NCBI GenBank assembly: GCA_937922795.1
Contig: CALAJK010000008.1
Location: 1 to 63,546 of the forward strand
Length of the DNA: 63,546 bases
Direction of reading: 5' to 3'
Source of the DNA: an uncultured Anaerolineae bacterium
GTDB lineage: Bacteria > Chloroflexota > Anaerolineae > Aggregatilineales > Phototrophicaceae
A program made the position numbers and the translations under genes. Shown one piece after another: positions 46,555 through 54,349 of the stretch. Numbering within the stretch: the stretch's first letter is position 1; the number at the start of each line of letters is the position of its first letter. A model generated the notes under the pieces. That model searched no databases. It was not told the origin of the DNA and was given only the letters and a program-made list of their open reading frames with translations.

Positions 46555-47022
46555 CTAGATTCCTTTGACCGCCTGGTATGCTTGCAGTTGTTCAGGCGTG
46601 TAGACCTGCATTAGCTCAAGCTCGATGCCGCCGGCTTCTTGTTCCAAGAAAGCCACCCAACCTTCCGGGTGCGGATGGCTGCCCTTGACCTTGCAGGCGC
46701 TGCATTCTTTGAGCGTCGCGCCTTTCGCCTGGGCTGCAGCCAACGCCGCCTCGATATCTGGGACAGCATAACAGATGTGATGCAGCCCTTCGTAGCCGCG
46801 CTGTTTGATCCAGGCATCGAAACGCCCGCCCTCGTCCAACGACTGGCAGAGCTGGTATTCGACATCGCCCACATAAAAGATCGCCACGCGGTTGCGCGAC
46901 TTGGGATAGTCTTTGATCTCTGCGTCCAGGCCCACGCCTAGCAAGTCCTGATAAGTACGAAGGGCGGCCTGCGCATCGCGCACGGCGAAGGCCATATGCT
47001 TGATATACGTGCCTTGCTGCAT
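46555..47022 (-). CDS. VOC/glyoxalase-superfamily protein
   Basis: This 155-residue protein has two beta-alpha-beta-beta-beta modules. Metal ligands are probably the His in IKHMAFAV, the His in LHHICYAV and the Glu in IELELMQ. The pattern resembles methylmalonyl-CoA epimerase and lactoylglutathione lyase relatives, but I cannot assign a reaction. It begins 9 bp after the second DUF4438 gene. Confidence 0.83.
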   Translation of the reverse strand: MQQGTYIKHMAFAVRDAQAALRTYQDLLGVGLDAEIKDYPKSRNRVAIFYVGDVEYQLCQSLDEGGRFDAWIKQRGYEGLHHICYAVPDIEAALAAAQAKGATLKECSACKVKGSHPHPEGWVAFLEQEAGGIELELMQVYTPEQLQAYQAVKGI

Positions 47023-47031
47023 AGCGAACTC

Positions 47032-47913
47032 CTAGTTCTGCAGAGCAAAAATCTCTTTCAGGTTGACGCCCGGCGTCACCACCGGGTTGATCCCGCCGGT
47101 CATGCTGGTCATGAGCAGGGTAACGCCTGGGCCGTAACCAGCGCGGGGGCTGTCCCCTTGGCCGACCACGCCAATCCCTACTGCGCCGCGCAGGTAGCCA
47201 TGATTCCAACTGCTGTCGTAGTCGGACAGCGCCACGACGTCGCCCAACCGCAGGCGATCCAAGCCAGCCTGGCACAGCGCGTCTCGATCCTGACTCTGGA
47301 TGTGCAGCGAACCGCCCTCGCTGGTCAGCCCCGCGCCCGCCCCCAGCAGATGAGCCGGGACGATCGCCGTGACCGGCACATTCAGCTTGCCGCTGGGATC
47401 GCTGGTGACTTCCAGCCCTTCTAACAGCTCGGCGGAGCAGCTCTTGAGTTTGACATCAGGATGGTCGGCCAGTTCCAGCCCCACACCCTGCGCGCGCACG
47501 ATGATCTTGTCGCCGATGGCCATCTTCTCGCGCACCGACTTCTCGAAGTGGATGATCACATGTTCCGAAAAACGCCCGGACTTGCCGGTGACCACCCCGC
47601 GCGCGCCTTTGGCGTCGCCGGTCATCACCACCGCCGTGTTGCCCACACACGCCAGCAGATTGAGCCCGCAATTGCCGTTGTCATCCTTCAGAGAGATGCT
47701 GACGCCGGGATGCACGCAGTCCGCCAGCCAGCCGTAAGCCGAATCGCCTACGGACACGTTGTAGACGATGCCGCCATAGGTGGGCAGCAGGAACGGTCTG
47801 CCCTGCGCATCCAGCCGGTAGGGTTCCGCGGGAAGGCCGGGAAAACCAGGCGAGGCGATCTGCCCCATCACCGATACGCAGATCAATTGGTTGGCGTTGG
47901 TTCTGACGCTCAT
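47032..47913 (-). CDS. DUF4438-family protein, copy 2
   Basis: This 293-residue protein is of unknown function. It has the family's conserved blocks TYGGIVYNVSVGDSAYGW, VHPGVSISLKD, CVGNTAVVMTGDAKGARGVVTGK and LRLGDVVALSDYDSSW, and ends with a GPGVTLLMTS segment. It is ATGA-coupled to a paralogue with the same block order but otherwise well diverged. It contains no transmembrane segment or signal peptide. Confidence 0.82.
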   Translation of the reverse strand: MSVRTNANQLICVSVMGQIASPGFPGLPAEPYRLDAQGRPFLLPTYGGIVYNVSVGDSAYGWLADCVHPGVSISLKDDNGNCGLNLLACVGNTAVVMTGDAKGARGVVTGKSGRFSEHVIIHFEKSVREKMAIGDKIIVRAQGVGLELADHPDVKLKSCSAELLEGLEVTSDPSGKLNVPVTAIVPAHLLGAGAGLTSEGGSLHIQSQDRDALCQAGLDRLRLGDVVALSDYDSSWNHGYLRGAVGIGVVGQGDSPRAGYGPGVTLLMTSMTGGINPVVTPGVNLKEIFALQN

Positions 47914-48776
47914 AGCACCTCACGGATATTCAGGTAGTGAGCGATGTTCGCCCCCGCGTCAATCACCCACTCAATGCACGGTTCGGCGCTGGTCATCAGC
48001 GTGAGGATGCCAGGCCCGTGGCCGGTCATGACCGAGTCGCCGTGAATGCACAAGGCGATCGTGACGGCTCCTTTGCGATAGCCGCGGCCATAACGGTGAT
48101 CGGCGTCTGGGATGACGACCAGATCGCCCAGTCGCATCTGGTCAATCCCCAGTTCGGCTATCAGCGCCCGGTCACCGGACATCAAATCTTGATCAACGTA
48201 CTCGGAATTGAGTTCAGCGCCTGACCCCATGATGCGCGGCGGCAGCTCCATCGTGACCGGCACGCGCAGCTTTTTGCCGCCAATCACTTCGATGGGCAGG
48301 CTTTCGATCAGACGCGGGCTGCATTTCTTGAGCTCAATCTGGGGGAAATCAGTGAAGGCCAGACCCCGACCGTGCGCGATGATCTGCACCGAGTCGCCGA
48401 CGCACAGCAGCTCGTTGACCTCCGGCGGGAAATCTACCAGCAGTCGCGCATGTTCGCCGGTGACGACTCCCTCCGCCCCCTTCGCCAGGCCGCTGGTGAC
48501 GACAGCCCGGTTACCGATGCAGCTTAGGTAGTGCAGGGCGAACTCGGCGGCCGGGTCCGGGTTAGCAATCGAAACGCCGGGTTCAACGTGATCGGCCGCC
48601 CAACCAAAGGCGGGATCCCCGACGCGGGCATTGTAGACGATGCCCGACATGCCGGGCAGTACCCGGCCTACACCTTGCGCATCCAAGGTATAGCCCGGGT
48701 AGCGCAGGCTGGGCTGGCTGATATTCCCCATGACGGCCATTGCGACCAGTTGCGATGCGTTGGTTGCCGGTGACAT
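47910..48776 (-). CDS. DUF4438-family protein, copy 1
   Basis: This 288-residue paralogue of the next gene has the corresponding blocks MSGIVYNARVGDPAFGW, VEPGVSIANPD, CIGNRAVVTSGLAKGAEGVVTGE and LRLGDLVVIPDADHRY. It is the first gene of the 17-gene minus-strand operon, starting about 113 nt downstream of the predicted transcription start near 48889. Two copies in tandem suggest a heteromeric assembly. The function is unknown. Confidence 0.82.
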   Translation of the reverse strand: MSPATNASQLVAMAVMGNISQPSLRYPGYTLDAQGVGRVLPGMSGIVYNARVGDPAFGWAADHVEPGVSIANPDPAAEFALHYLSCIGNRAVVTSGLAKGAEGVVTGEHARLLVDFPPEVNELLCVGDSVQIIAHGRGLAFTDFPQIELKKCSPRLIESLPIEVIGGKKLRVPVTMELPPRIMGSGAELNSEYVDQDLMSGDRALIAELGIDQMRLGDLVVIPDADHRYGRGYRKGAVTIALCIHGDSVMTGHGPGILTLMTSAEPCIEWVIDAGANIAHYLNIREVL

Positions 48777-48824
48777 GGCGATTCCTTAACTACAACCGAG
48801 GCCGAATGAGTTCTTCCGGATTGC

Positions 48825-48853
48825 TTGACTCTTTTGGCTAGAGTTCCTATAAT
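48825..48853 (+). promoter_or_regulatory. Sigma-70-type promoter for the GntR-led plus-strand operon
   Basis: TTGACT (48825-48830), a 17-bp spacer and a consensus TATAAT (48848-48853) predict a start near 48860. The transcript would run rightward through the operator at 48873-48889 into the GntR gene, which fits autoregulation by roadblock or occlusion. Confidence 0.75.
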
Positions 48854-48872
48854 CTGCGCTGTCGGCGAACGA

Positions 48873-48889
48873 TTGTCGACAGTTGACAA
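48873..48889. promoter_or_regulatory. GntR/FCD-type operator dyad
   Basis: TTGTCGACAGTTGACAA is a 17-bp near-perfect dyad (seven of eight pairs) centred on 48881, with TTGTC/GACAA arms like those bound by FadR-subfamily GntR regulators. It lies between two facing promoters, just downstream of both predicted start sites, so one bound dimer could control both operons. The adjacent GntR gene is the obvious candidate binder. Confidence 0.72.
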
Positions 48890-48895
48890 ACGGCG

Positions 48896-48924
48896 ATTAT
48901 AGATTTGCTGCGAAAGCCTGTCAA
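48896..48924 (-). promoter_or_regulatory. Consensus sigma-70 promoter for the 17-gene minus-strand operon
   Basis: On the minus strand, TTGACA (48924-48919), a 17-bp spacer and TATAAT (48901-48896) match the consensus at all twelve positions. Transcription would begin near 48889, at the edge of the operator. The -35 lies within the first codons if the regulator starts at TTG 48905, but just outside if it starts at ATG 48929. Confidence 0.75.
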
Positions 48925-48928
48925 GCAA

Positions 48929-49621
48929 ATGGCCGAGGTCGGGTCTGCCCTTCAACACATCAACAACCGCCCCTTGCGCGAACGGGTGGCTGATATGCTG
49001 CGTGAAGCCATCGTCACCGGCGAACTGAAACCGGGGCAGCAGTTGGTTGAGATGGAACTGGCTTCGCAGTTGGGCATCAGCCGCGCGCCGCTGCGCGAGG
49101 CTTTTCAAACCCTCAGCCAGGAAGGACTGGTCGAGACGCTTCCCTACCGGGGCACGATCGTCCGCAAACTGACCCGAACCGATATCGAAGAGCTCTACAG
49201 CCTGCGCAGCGCGCTGGAGACGTTCGCACTTCAGCGAGTGATCCGACGCGGCGACCCCGCTGATGCAGCGAAACTGCGCCGGTGTTACGAAGATATGCTG
49301 GCCGCCGCTGAGCGCGGCGACTTGAAGGCCGTCAACCAGATTGATCGCGAATTTCACAACACGCTGATCGAGCTCAGCCGGCATGAACTGCTGGCGATGG
49401 TCTGCAATATGGTCTCGCTGCGCGTCCGCCAGGTGATGGCGCTGCTTAACGAGCGCAACACGGACATTCGCCAGATCGCCTATAACCATCTGCCGATTGT
49501 GCAGGCGATCGAGAATGGCAACGAAGCGCTGGCGGTCGAACTGCTGCAGAGGCACATTGCGTCGTCAGGCGATTTGATCGCTGAAGACTGGAAGTCATCC
49601 GAAGAGGAGCCGGATTCGTGA
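48929..49621 (+). CDS. GntR-family transcriptional regulator, FadR/FCD subfamily
   Basis: This regulator of about 230 residues has an N-terminal winged helix (LRERVADMLREAIVTGELKPGQ, ELASQLGISRAPLREAFQTLSQEGL, PYRGTIVRKL). The C-terminal FCD effector domain has the metal or ligand positions RxxxE in LYSLRSALE, DREFH and HLPIV. FCD regulators sense organic acids or amino-acid-related ligands. I prefer the ATG at 48929 because the minus-strand promoter ends at 48924; TTG at 48905 is the alternative. It probably controls both flanking operons through the dyad at 48873-48889. Confidence 0.9.
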   Translation: MAEVGSALQHINNRPLRERVADMLREAIVTGELKPGQQLVEMELASQLGISRAPLREAFQTLSQEGLVETLPYRGTIVRKLTRTDIEELYSLRSALETFALQRVIRRGDPADAAKLRRCYEDMLAAAERGDLKAVNQIDREFHNTLIELSRHELLAMVCNMVSLRVRQVMALLNERNTDIRQIAYNHLPIVQAIENGNEALAVELLQRHIASSGDLIAEDWKSSEEEPDS

Positions 49622-50574
49622 TGTCGGCGCAGCGCGTGCTGGTCACCGGCGCGGGCGGCTTCGTCTGCCGCTACATCGTCGAAGCGCTGCTGGCGCATGG
49701 GCTGGCGGTATGGGCTGCTGATCGATCAATTGATGACAGCCTGAAAGCCGACTGGGAACGCCGCTGGGGCCGCCAGATCACGGTGCTGGAAACCGATGTT
49801 AGCGCGCTGCCAGCTACTGCTGTTGACAGCCTGATACATGGCGCTGCTGTCACCGCCTCGCCAGAAGAAGCCAAGCAGACGCCGGAAGCGAACCTGCGCG
49901 CCAATCTCCACCCAGCGCTGGCCGCGCTGGAATGGGCTGCCCGGCAGGGCGTGCGCCGCGTGATCCTGCTCAGCTCGGCGGCAGTGTTCAAGACGACGCC
50001 GCCTGGGCCCATTTTTGAAGATCAGCCGCCGTCGCCTGAAGGAATGTACGCCATCGCCAAACAGACGATGGAAGCACTGGCCGCCAGCCTGCGCACCCTT
50101 TACGATCGCGATGTGGTGGCGGTTCGCCTGAGCTCTATCTACGGGCCAGGAGAAACCGAGCGCTCTACCCGCCCGCGCACCAGCCTGGTCGCCCGATTGA
50201 TCAAACAGGCGCTGGAAACCGGACGCATGATCGTTGATCGCCCCGACGAGCCGCGCGATTGGACTTTTGCGCCGGACGTGGGCGAGGCGATCTACCGGCT
50301 GCTGCAGCGGCCAAGACTCAACCATCCACTCTACCATGTCGCCTCAGAACAGGTGCTGACCACCCTGGAAGTCGCTCAGGCGATTGCTGCCCAGGTTCCA
50401 GAAGCAAAGATTGAAGTGAGGGGCGATAGCCTGTCCGAGCCTTCTTCGCACCGTCGCGGATATTTGGCCAACCAGCGGCTGTGTGAGGAAATCGGCAGCT
50501 TGGCATGGACGCCTTTCGAGTCGGGCATCCGCCAGGTGATCGCCTGGCAGCGACAGATGGAGCTTGAACGATGA
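49621..50574 (+). CDS. NAD-dependent epimerase/dehydratase-family protein (extended SDR)
   Basis: This 317-residue extended SDR has the N-terminal GAGGFVCRYIVE nucleotide motif, the catalytic Ser in LLSSAAVF and YAIAK, and RLSSIYGPGE near residue 170. It acts on a nucleotide sugar or a free aldonate or sugar. Its start overlaps the GntR stop (TGATG; a GTG at 49618 is also possible), and its end is ATGA-coupled to the next oxidoreductase, so the three genes form one unit. Confidence 0.85.
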   Translation: MSAQRVLVTGAGGFVCRYIVEALLAHGLAVWAADRSIDDSLKADWERRWGRQITVLETDVSALPATAVDSLIHGAAVTASPEEAKQTPEANLRANLHPALAALEWAARQGVRRVILLSSAAVFKTTPPGPIFEDQPPSPEGMYAIAKQTMEALAASLRTLYDRDVVAVRLSSIYGPGETERSTRPRTSLVARLIKQALETGRMIVDRPDEPRDWTFAPDVGEAIYRLLQRPRLNHPLYHVASEQVLTTLEVAQAIAAQVPEAKIEVRGDSLSEPSSHRRGYLANQRLCEEIGSLAWTPFESGIRQVIAWQRQMELER

Positions 50575-51623
50575 CCCCTCTGCGCGTGGTTCTGGCGGGT
50601 TTGGGCGTGCGCGGGCGGCACTGGGCGGAAGTGCTCACCCGCTCTCCGCGCTGTGAGATCGCCGCCTATGCCGATCCCAATCCAGCGGCGCACGAACGGA
50701 TGGTGGCGCAGTACGGCGAGCGCCCCGCTTTTGAGACGGCGGAAGCGGCACTGGCGGCTGTGCCGAATGTAGACGCGCTGGTGCTGGCAAATCCGCCAAT
50801 CGGTCGCAAGAGCCAGGTGCAGGCGGCAGTATCACGCGGCATTCCGCTGCTCGTCGAGAAACCTCTGGCACTCAGCCTCGAAGAAGCGGCCGATCTGGTC
50901 GCGCTGGCCGAAGCGGCCTCGGTGCCGCTCATGGTCGGCCTAAACTTCCGCTATCTGGCCGTCACCCAGGCGCTGAAACGACTGCTGGCGGAAAACGTGG
51001 TCGGCAAGCCGGAGTTCGCGCGCTTCACTTATGAGCGTTATCGGGACGGCCGCCGCCCAGACCTGAACAAATATCCGCTGACCATGGATCAACCGATGCT
51101 CTGGGAGCAGTCCATCCACCATTTCGATCTGATGCGCTTCGTCTATGAGCGCGCGCCGCTGACCGTCCAATGCCAGACCTGGAACCCCTCTTGGAGCATG
51201 TATGCCAGCGATGCTAACGTAGCTGCCATCTTCAGATTTGAGGGGGGGATGGTCATCAACTATCAGGGGACATGGCAGAGCGGTTGGGCTGAACCCCATT
51301 TTGAGTGGCGCACTGACTGCACCGGCGGGATCATCAGCCAGCGCCATCAATTCGGCGACCTCTACTACGCGCCACAATCGGCGGCTGCGCTCACGCCGGT
51401 AGAACTGCCGCCGTACGAAACCTGGATCACTGAGACTCAGGCCTTGCTAGATGCTTTTGTGGATACAGTGGTTGACCACCAGCCACTACAGTGCAGCGGG
51501 GCGGATCATCTCTGGTCATTAGCGATGGTTCAAGCCTGTATCCTGTCGTCACGAGAAGGGAAAAGCGTGGCGATCGCCAGTATTTTGCCGCCGAAATCTG
51601 GTGATTCTGACCACATTTTGTGA
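50571..51623 (+). CDS. Gfo/Idh/MocA-family oxidoreductase
   Basis: This 350-residue protein has an N-terminal Rossmann fold (VVLAGLGVRGRHWAE), the VEKPLALSLEEAADL block with the catalytic Lys, and a C-terminal alpha/beta domain. It oxidises or reduces a sugar, inositol or related compound using NAD(P). It is ATGA-coupled to the epimerase gene and followed, after about 100 bp, by an ABC binding protein. Confidence 0.87.
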   Translation: MTPLRVVLAGLGVRGRHWAEVLTRSPRCEIAAYADPNPAAHERMVAQYGERPAFETAEAALAAVPNVDALVLANPPIGRKSQVQAAVSRGIPLLVEKPLALSLEEAADLVALAEAASVPLMVGLNFRYLAVTQALKRLLAENVVGKPEFARFTYERYRDGRRPDLNKYPLTMDQPMLWEQSIHHFDLMRFVYERAPLTVQCQTWNPSWSMYASDANVAAIFRFEGGMVINYQGTWQSGWAEPHFEWRTDCTGGIISQRHQFGDLYYAPQSAAALTPVELPPYETWITETQALLDAFVDTVVDHQPLQCSGADHLWSLAMVQACILSSREGKSVAIASILPPKSGDSDHIL

Positions 51624-51720
51624 GGAGGGAGTGAAGTATAAAACGACCGCGGCGCAAGGTGAAACCTAGTTAGCAAGCTCAGTCAGGTTCAATTTTCCAC
51701 AGTTTTCCGCAGGAGGATGT

Positions 51721-53289
51721 ATGTTTCGCAGCAGATTGTTACTCCTAGTCCTACTCATCGGGGCGCTGCTGCCGCTGACGGTGGCGGCGCAGATGCCGGA
51801 CGAAAACACCCTAATTATCGCCCAAAGTGTTGACGTAGGGGCACTAGACCCCGCCAGCGTGAACTCGCGCGCGGAGGCCAATATCTTCTTCCATGTCTTC
51901 GGCACGTTGTTCGAGATCGGCGACGACGGCGCGCTGCGCCCCTATCTGGCCAAAGAATACTCGGTCTCCGAAGATGGTAAGGAATGGACGTTCACGCTGA
52001 ACGAGGGGCTGACCTGCCATGATGGTGAACCGCTGACCGCCGAGGATGTGGCTTACAGCTTCGAGCGTGCGGCCGATCCAGCTAACGCTTTCACTGGCAA
52101 CACGGCCGGTTTTGTGCTCCCTGGAATTGGCTACCAGGGCATGCGCGTGGACGGCGACCTGCAGGTCACTGTCCTCACCGATCGCTACCAGACGCCCAAC
52201 CTGCGCCTGGCGCTGATCTCGGAGGTCTACATCCACTGCAAGGATTCGTACTCGTCAAAGAGCCTGGAAGAAGCGGGGCAGAACCCAATCGGTTCAGGCC
52301 CGTATCGTTTCGTCGAGTGGATACCGGATGATCGCATCGTCCTGGAAGCTGTTGAGGGCTACACGCTGCGCCCGACCAACTTCAAGACCCAGATCTGGCG
52401 CGTGATCCCCGAAGCGTCCACCCGTGTAGCTGAGCTGATCGCCGGCAACGTAGACGTGATCGCCAACGTACCGCCCGACCAGATCGAAGCGATCAACAAT
52501 TCTGGTGTGGCGACCGTGCAGGCTGTCGCCGGCACGCGCCGCATCTACGTCGGCTTCCAGTTCGGCGAGAACTTCAAAGACGCTCCCGGCTACGATGCGC
52601 TGCAGAAGACCGAAGTGCGCGTGGCGCTTCAGTACGCTGTTGACGTGCCGACCATCTGCCAGACGCTGCTGGGGACAACTTGCAAGCGCGCCTCTAGCAT
52701 GGTGAACCCGCCGAACGACAATCCAAACCTCGAGCCGTACCCATATGATCCCGCTAAGGCTGAAGAGCTGCTGGATGCGGCGGGCTACCCGCGCAACGCG
52801 GACGGCGTGCGCTTTGAGACTGTCTTGATGGGGCCGCGCGGGCGCTACCTGAACGACGCTAATGTCGTCCAAGCCATCGCCCAGTACCTGACTGACGTCG
52901 GCGTCAAGACGACGGTTGACATCCGTGACTGGGCGGAATATCGCACTCTGGTCGGCCCGAAGGAGATCGGCCCGCTCTTCTTCCTCGGCACGGGCGGCGG
53001 CACTTGGTCTGCGCTCTACGACATGGCCGATCTATCAGCGCCTAACGCTGGGACGAACTACACCAACTGGAACAACGAAGAGTGGTTCAAGCTGTGGAAC
53101 AGCCTGGCGGATATCCGCGATCTCGATCAGGAGCGCGAAGTCATCAACCAGATGCTGGAGATCTTCTACAATGATCCGCCCTGGCTGCTGCTTTACTTCC
53201 AGCCAGACTTCTACGGTGTGAGCAACCGGCTGGACTGGAATGCCCGTCGTGACGAGTGGATCGTCATCTACAACGCAAAGCTGAAGTGA
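51721..53289 (+). CDS. Family 5 ABC transporter substrate-binding protein (peptide/opine/nickel type)
   Basis: This 522-residue exported protein has a typical Sec signal (MFRSRLLLLVLLIGALLPLTVAAQ), with cleavage likely near residue 23, and no lipobox cysteine. The SBP_bac_5 signature is present (LAKEYSVSEDGKEWTFTLNEGLTCHDGEPLTAEDVAYSFER), as is NPIGSGPYRFVEW. The ligand could be an oligopeptide, opine or oligosaccharide. AGGAGG sits 4 bp before the ATG. A 26-bp perfect palindrome follows the gene, before the permeases. Confidence 0.92.
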   Translation: MFRSRLLLLVLLIGALLPLTVAAQMPDENTLIIAQSVDVGALDPASVNSRAEANIFFHVFGTLFEIGDDGALRPYLAKEYSVSEDGKEWTFTLNEGLTCHDGEPLTAEDVAYSFERAADPANAFTGNTAGFVLPGIGYQGMRVDGDLQVTVLTDRYQTPNLRLALISEVYIHCKDSYSSKSLEEAGQNPIGSGPYRFVEWIPDDRIVLEAVEGYTLRPTNFKTQIWRVIPEASTRVAELIAGNVDVIANVPPDQIEAINNSGVATVQAVAGTRRIYVGFQFGENFKDAPGYDALQKTEVRVALQYAVDVPTICQTLLGTTCKRASSMVNPPNDNPNLEPYPYDPAKAEELLDAAGYPRNADGVRFETVLMGPRGRYLNDANVVQAIAQYLTDVGVKTTVDIRDWAEYRTLVGPKEIGPLFFLGTGGGTWSALYDMADLSAPNAGTNYTNWNNEEWFKLWNSLADIRDLDQEREVINQMLEIFYNDPPWLLLYFQPDFYGVSNRLDWNARRDEWIVIYNAKLK

Positions 53290-53302
53290 GATCGGTATTA
53301 GG

Positions 53303-53328
53303 GCGGGGCAAGCCGCGGCTTGCCCCGC
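53303..53328 (+). terminator. Intercistronic 26-bp perfect palindrome after the binding-protein gene
   Basis: GCGGGGCAAG-CCGCGG-CTTGCCCCGC is fully self-complementary and begins 14 bp after the stop codon. It is a likely RNA stem-loop that either partly terminates or protects the upstream mRNA, giving more binding protein than permease, as in many ABC operons. No U-run follows. Confidence 0.7.
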
Positions 53329-53349
53329 TCACCTGGACTAGATTCTGAA

Positions 53350-54327
53350 ATGGGACAATACATCGTCCGACGCTTGCTGCAATCGGTGATCGTGATCTTG
53401 GGCGTCACTCTGCTTTCGTTTTTGACGCTGCACCTGGCAGGCGACCCAACCTATCTATACGTCAGCGAACGCGCCAGCCAGGAAGAAATTGAAGCGACGC
53501 GCAAACTCTTAGGCTTTGATAGGCCGCTGCCAGTGCAGTACTTGAGTTTTCTGCAAGGGCTGGTGCGCGGCGATCTAGGCATGTCGATCCGATCGCGCAA
53601 ACCGGCCGTTGACTTGGTGCTCGAACGCCTGCCGGCGACGTTGGAACTGACCCTATTCGCGATGATCATCTCCACCACCATCGCCCTGCCGATCGGCATC
53701 TTAGCCGCCACTAAACGTGGAACAGGTTGGGACGGCGGCATCATGCTGCTGGCGATGTTTGGCCAGTCGATGCCTAGTTTCTGGTTGGGCATTATGCTGC
53801 TGCTGTCGGTCGGCCTTCAGTTAAGGCTTTTGCCGATCTCTGGTCACGTGCCCGTTTTAGCGCCAATGCTAAGAGGCGATATTAGTGAAGGCCTGTCAAA
53901 CCTGCCCAACGCGCTGCGCTATCTGGTGATGCCCGGCGTGACCATCGGTCTATTTTCGCTGGCACGCAATGCCCGGTTGGTGCGGTCGTCTATGCTGGAA
54001 GTGCTGGCGCAGGACTATGTGACGACGGCGCGGTCAAAAGGCCTAGGGGAACGAACGGTCATCCTCAAACACGCTTTCCGGAATGCATTGATCCCGGTGG
54101 TGACGATGCTCGGTCTAGAATTCGGCTTTTTGCTCAGCGGCGTGGTCGTGACTGAGACCGTCTTTTCCTGGCCGGGTGTGGGGCGTCTGGTGACCAATGC
54201 GATCACCCAGCGCGATATTCCGGTAGTGCAGGCGTCGGTCGTACTCTTCTCATTCTTATTTGTCAGCCTGAATTTGCTTGTGGATTTGATCTATGCGCAG
54301 CTTGATCCGCGTATACGGCTGGCGTAA
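53350..54327 (+). CDS. ABC transporter permease, DppB/OppB type
   Basis: This 325-residue permease has about six membrane segments. The cytoplasmic loop reads DYVTTARSKGLGERTVILKHAFRNALIPV, the EAA-like coupling motif to the ATPase. The N-terminal MGQYIVRRLLQSVIVILGVTLLSF is typical of DppB. The ATG at 53350 is preferred over a TTG at 53320, which lies inside the palindrome. Confidence 0.92.
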   Translation: MGQYIVRRLLQSVIVILGVTLLSFLTLHLAGDPTYLYVSERASQEEIEATRKLLGFDRPLPVQYLSFLQGLVRGDLGMSIRSRKPAVDLVLERLPATLELTLFAMIISTTIALPIGILAATKRGTGWDGGIMLLAMFGQSMPSFWLGIMLLLSVGLQLRLLPISGHVPVLAPMLRGDISEGLSNLPNALRYLVMPGVTIGLFSLARNARLVRSSMLEVLAQDYVTTARSKGLGERTVILKHAFRNALIPVVTMLGLEFGFLLSGVVVTETVFSWPGVGRLVTNAITQRDIPVVQASVVLFSFLFVSLNLLVDLIYAQLDPRIRLA

Positions 54328-54349
54328 CCGCGCTTCCGAGGGGGCGCTG

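Noticed and set aside
45547-46614. 355-codon plus-strand ORF
   Set aside because: Antisense to the Ldh2-family gene, which has strong motifs; His/Arg/Gln-rich shadow product.
48883-48888. TTGACA within the operator as a plus-strand -35 box
   Set aside because: No -10-like sequence lies 16-18 bp downstream; it is explained as the right arm of the GntR-type dyad.
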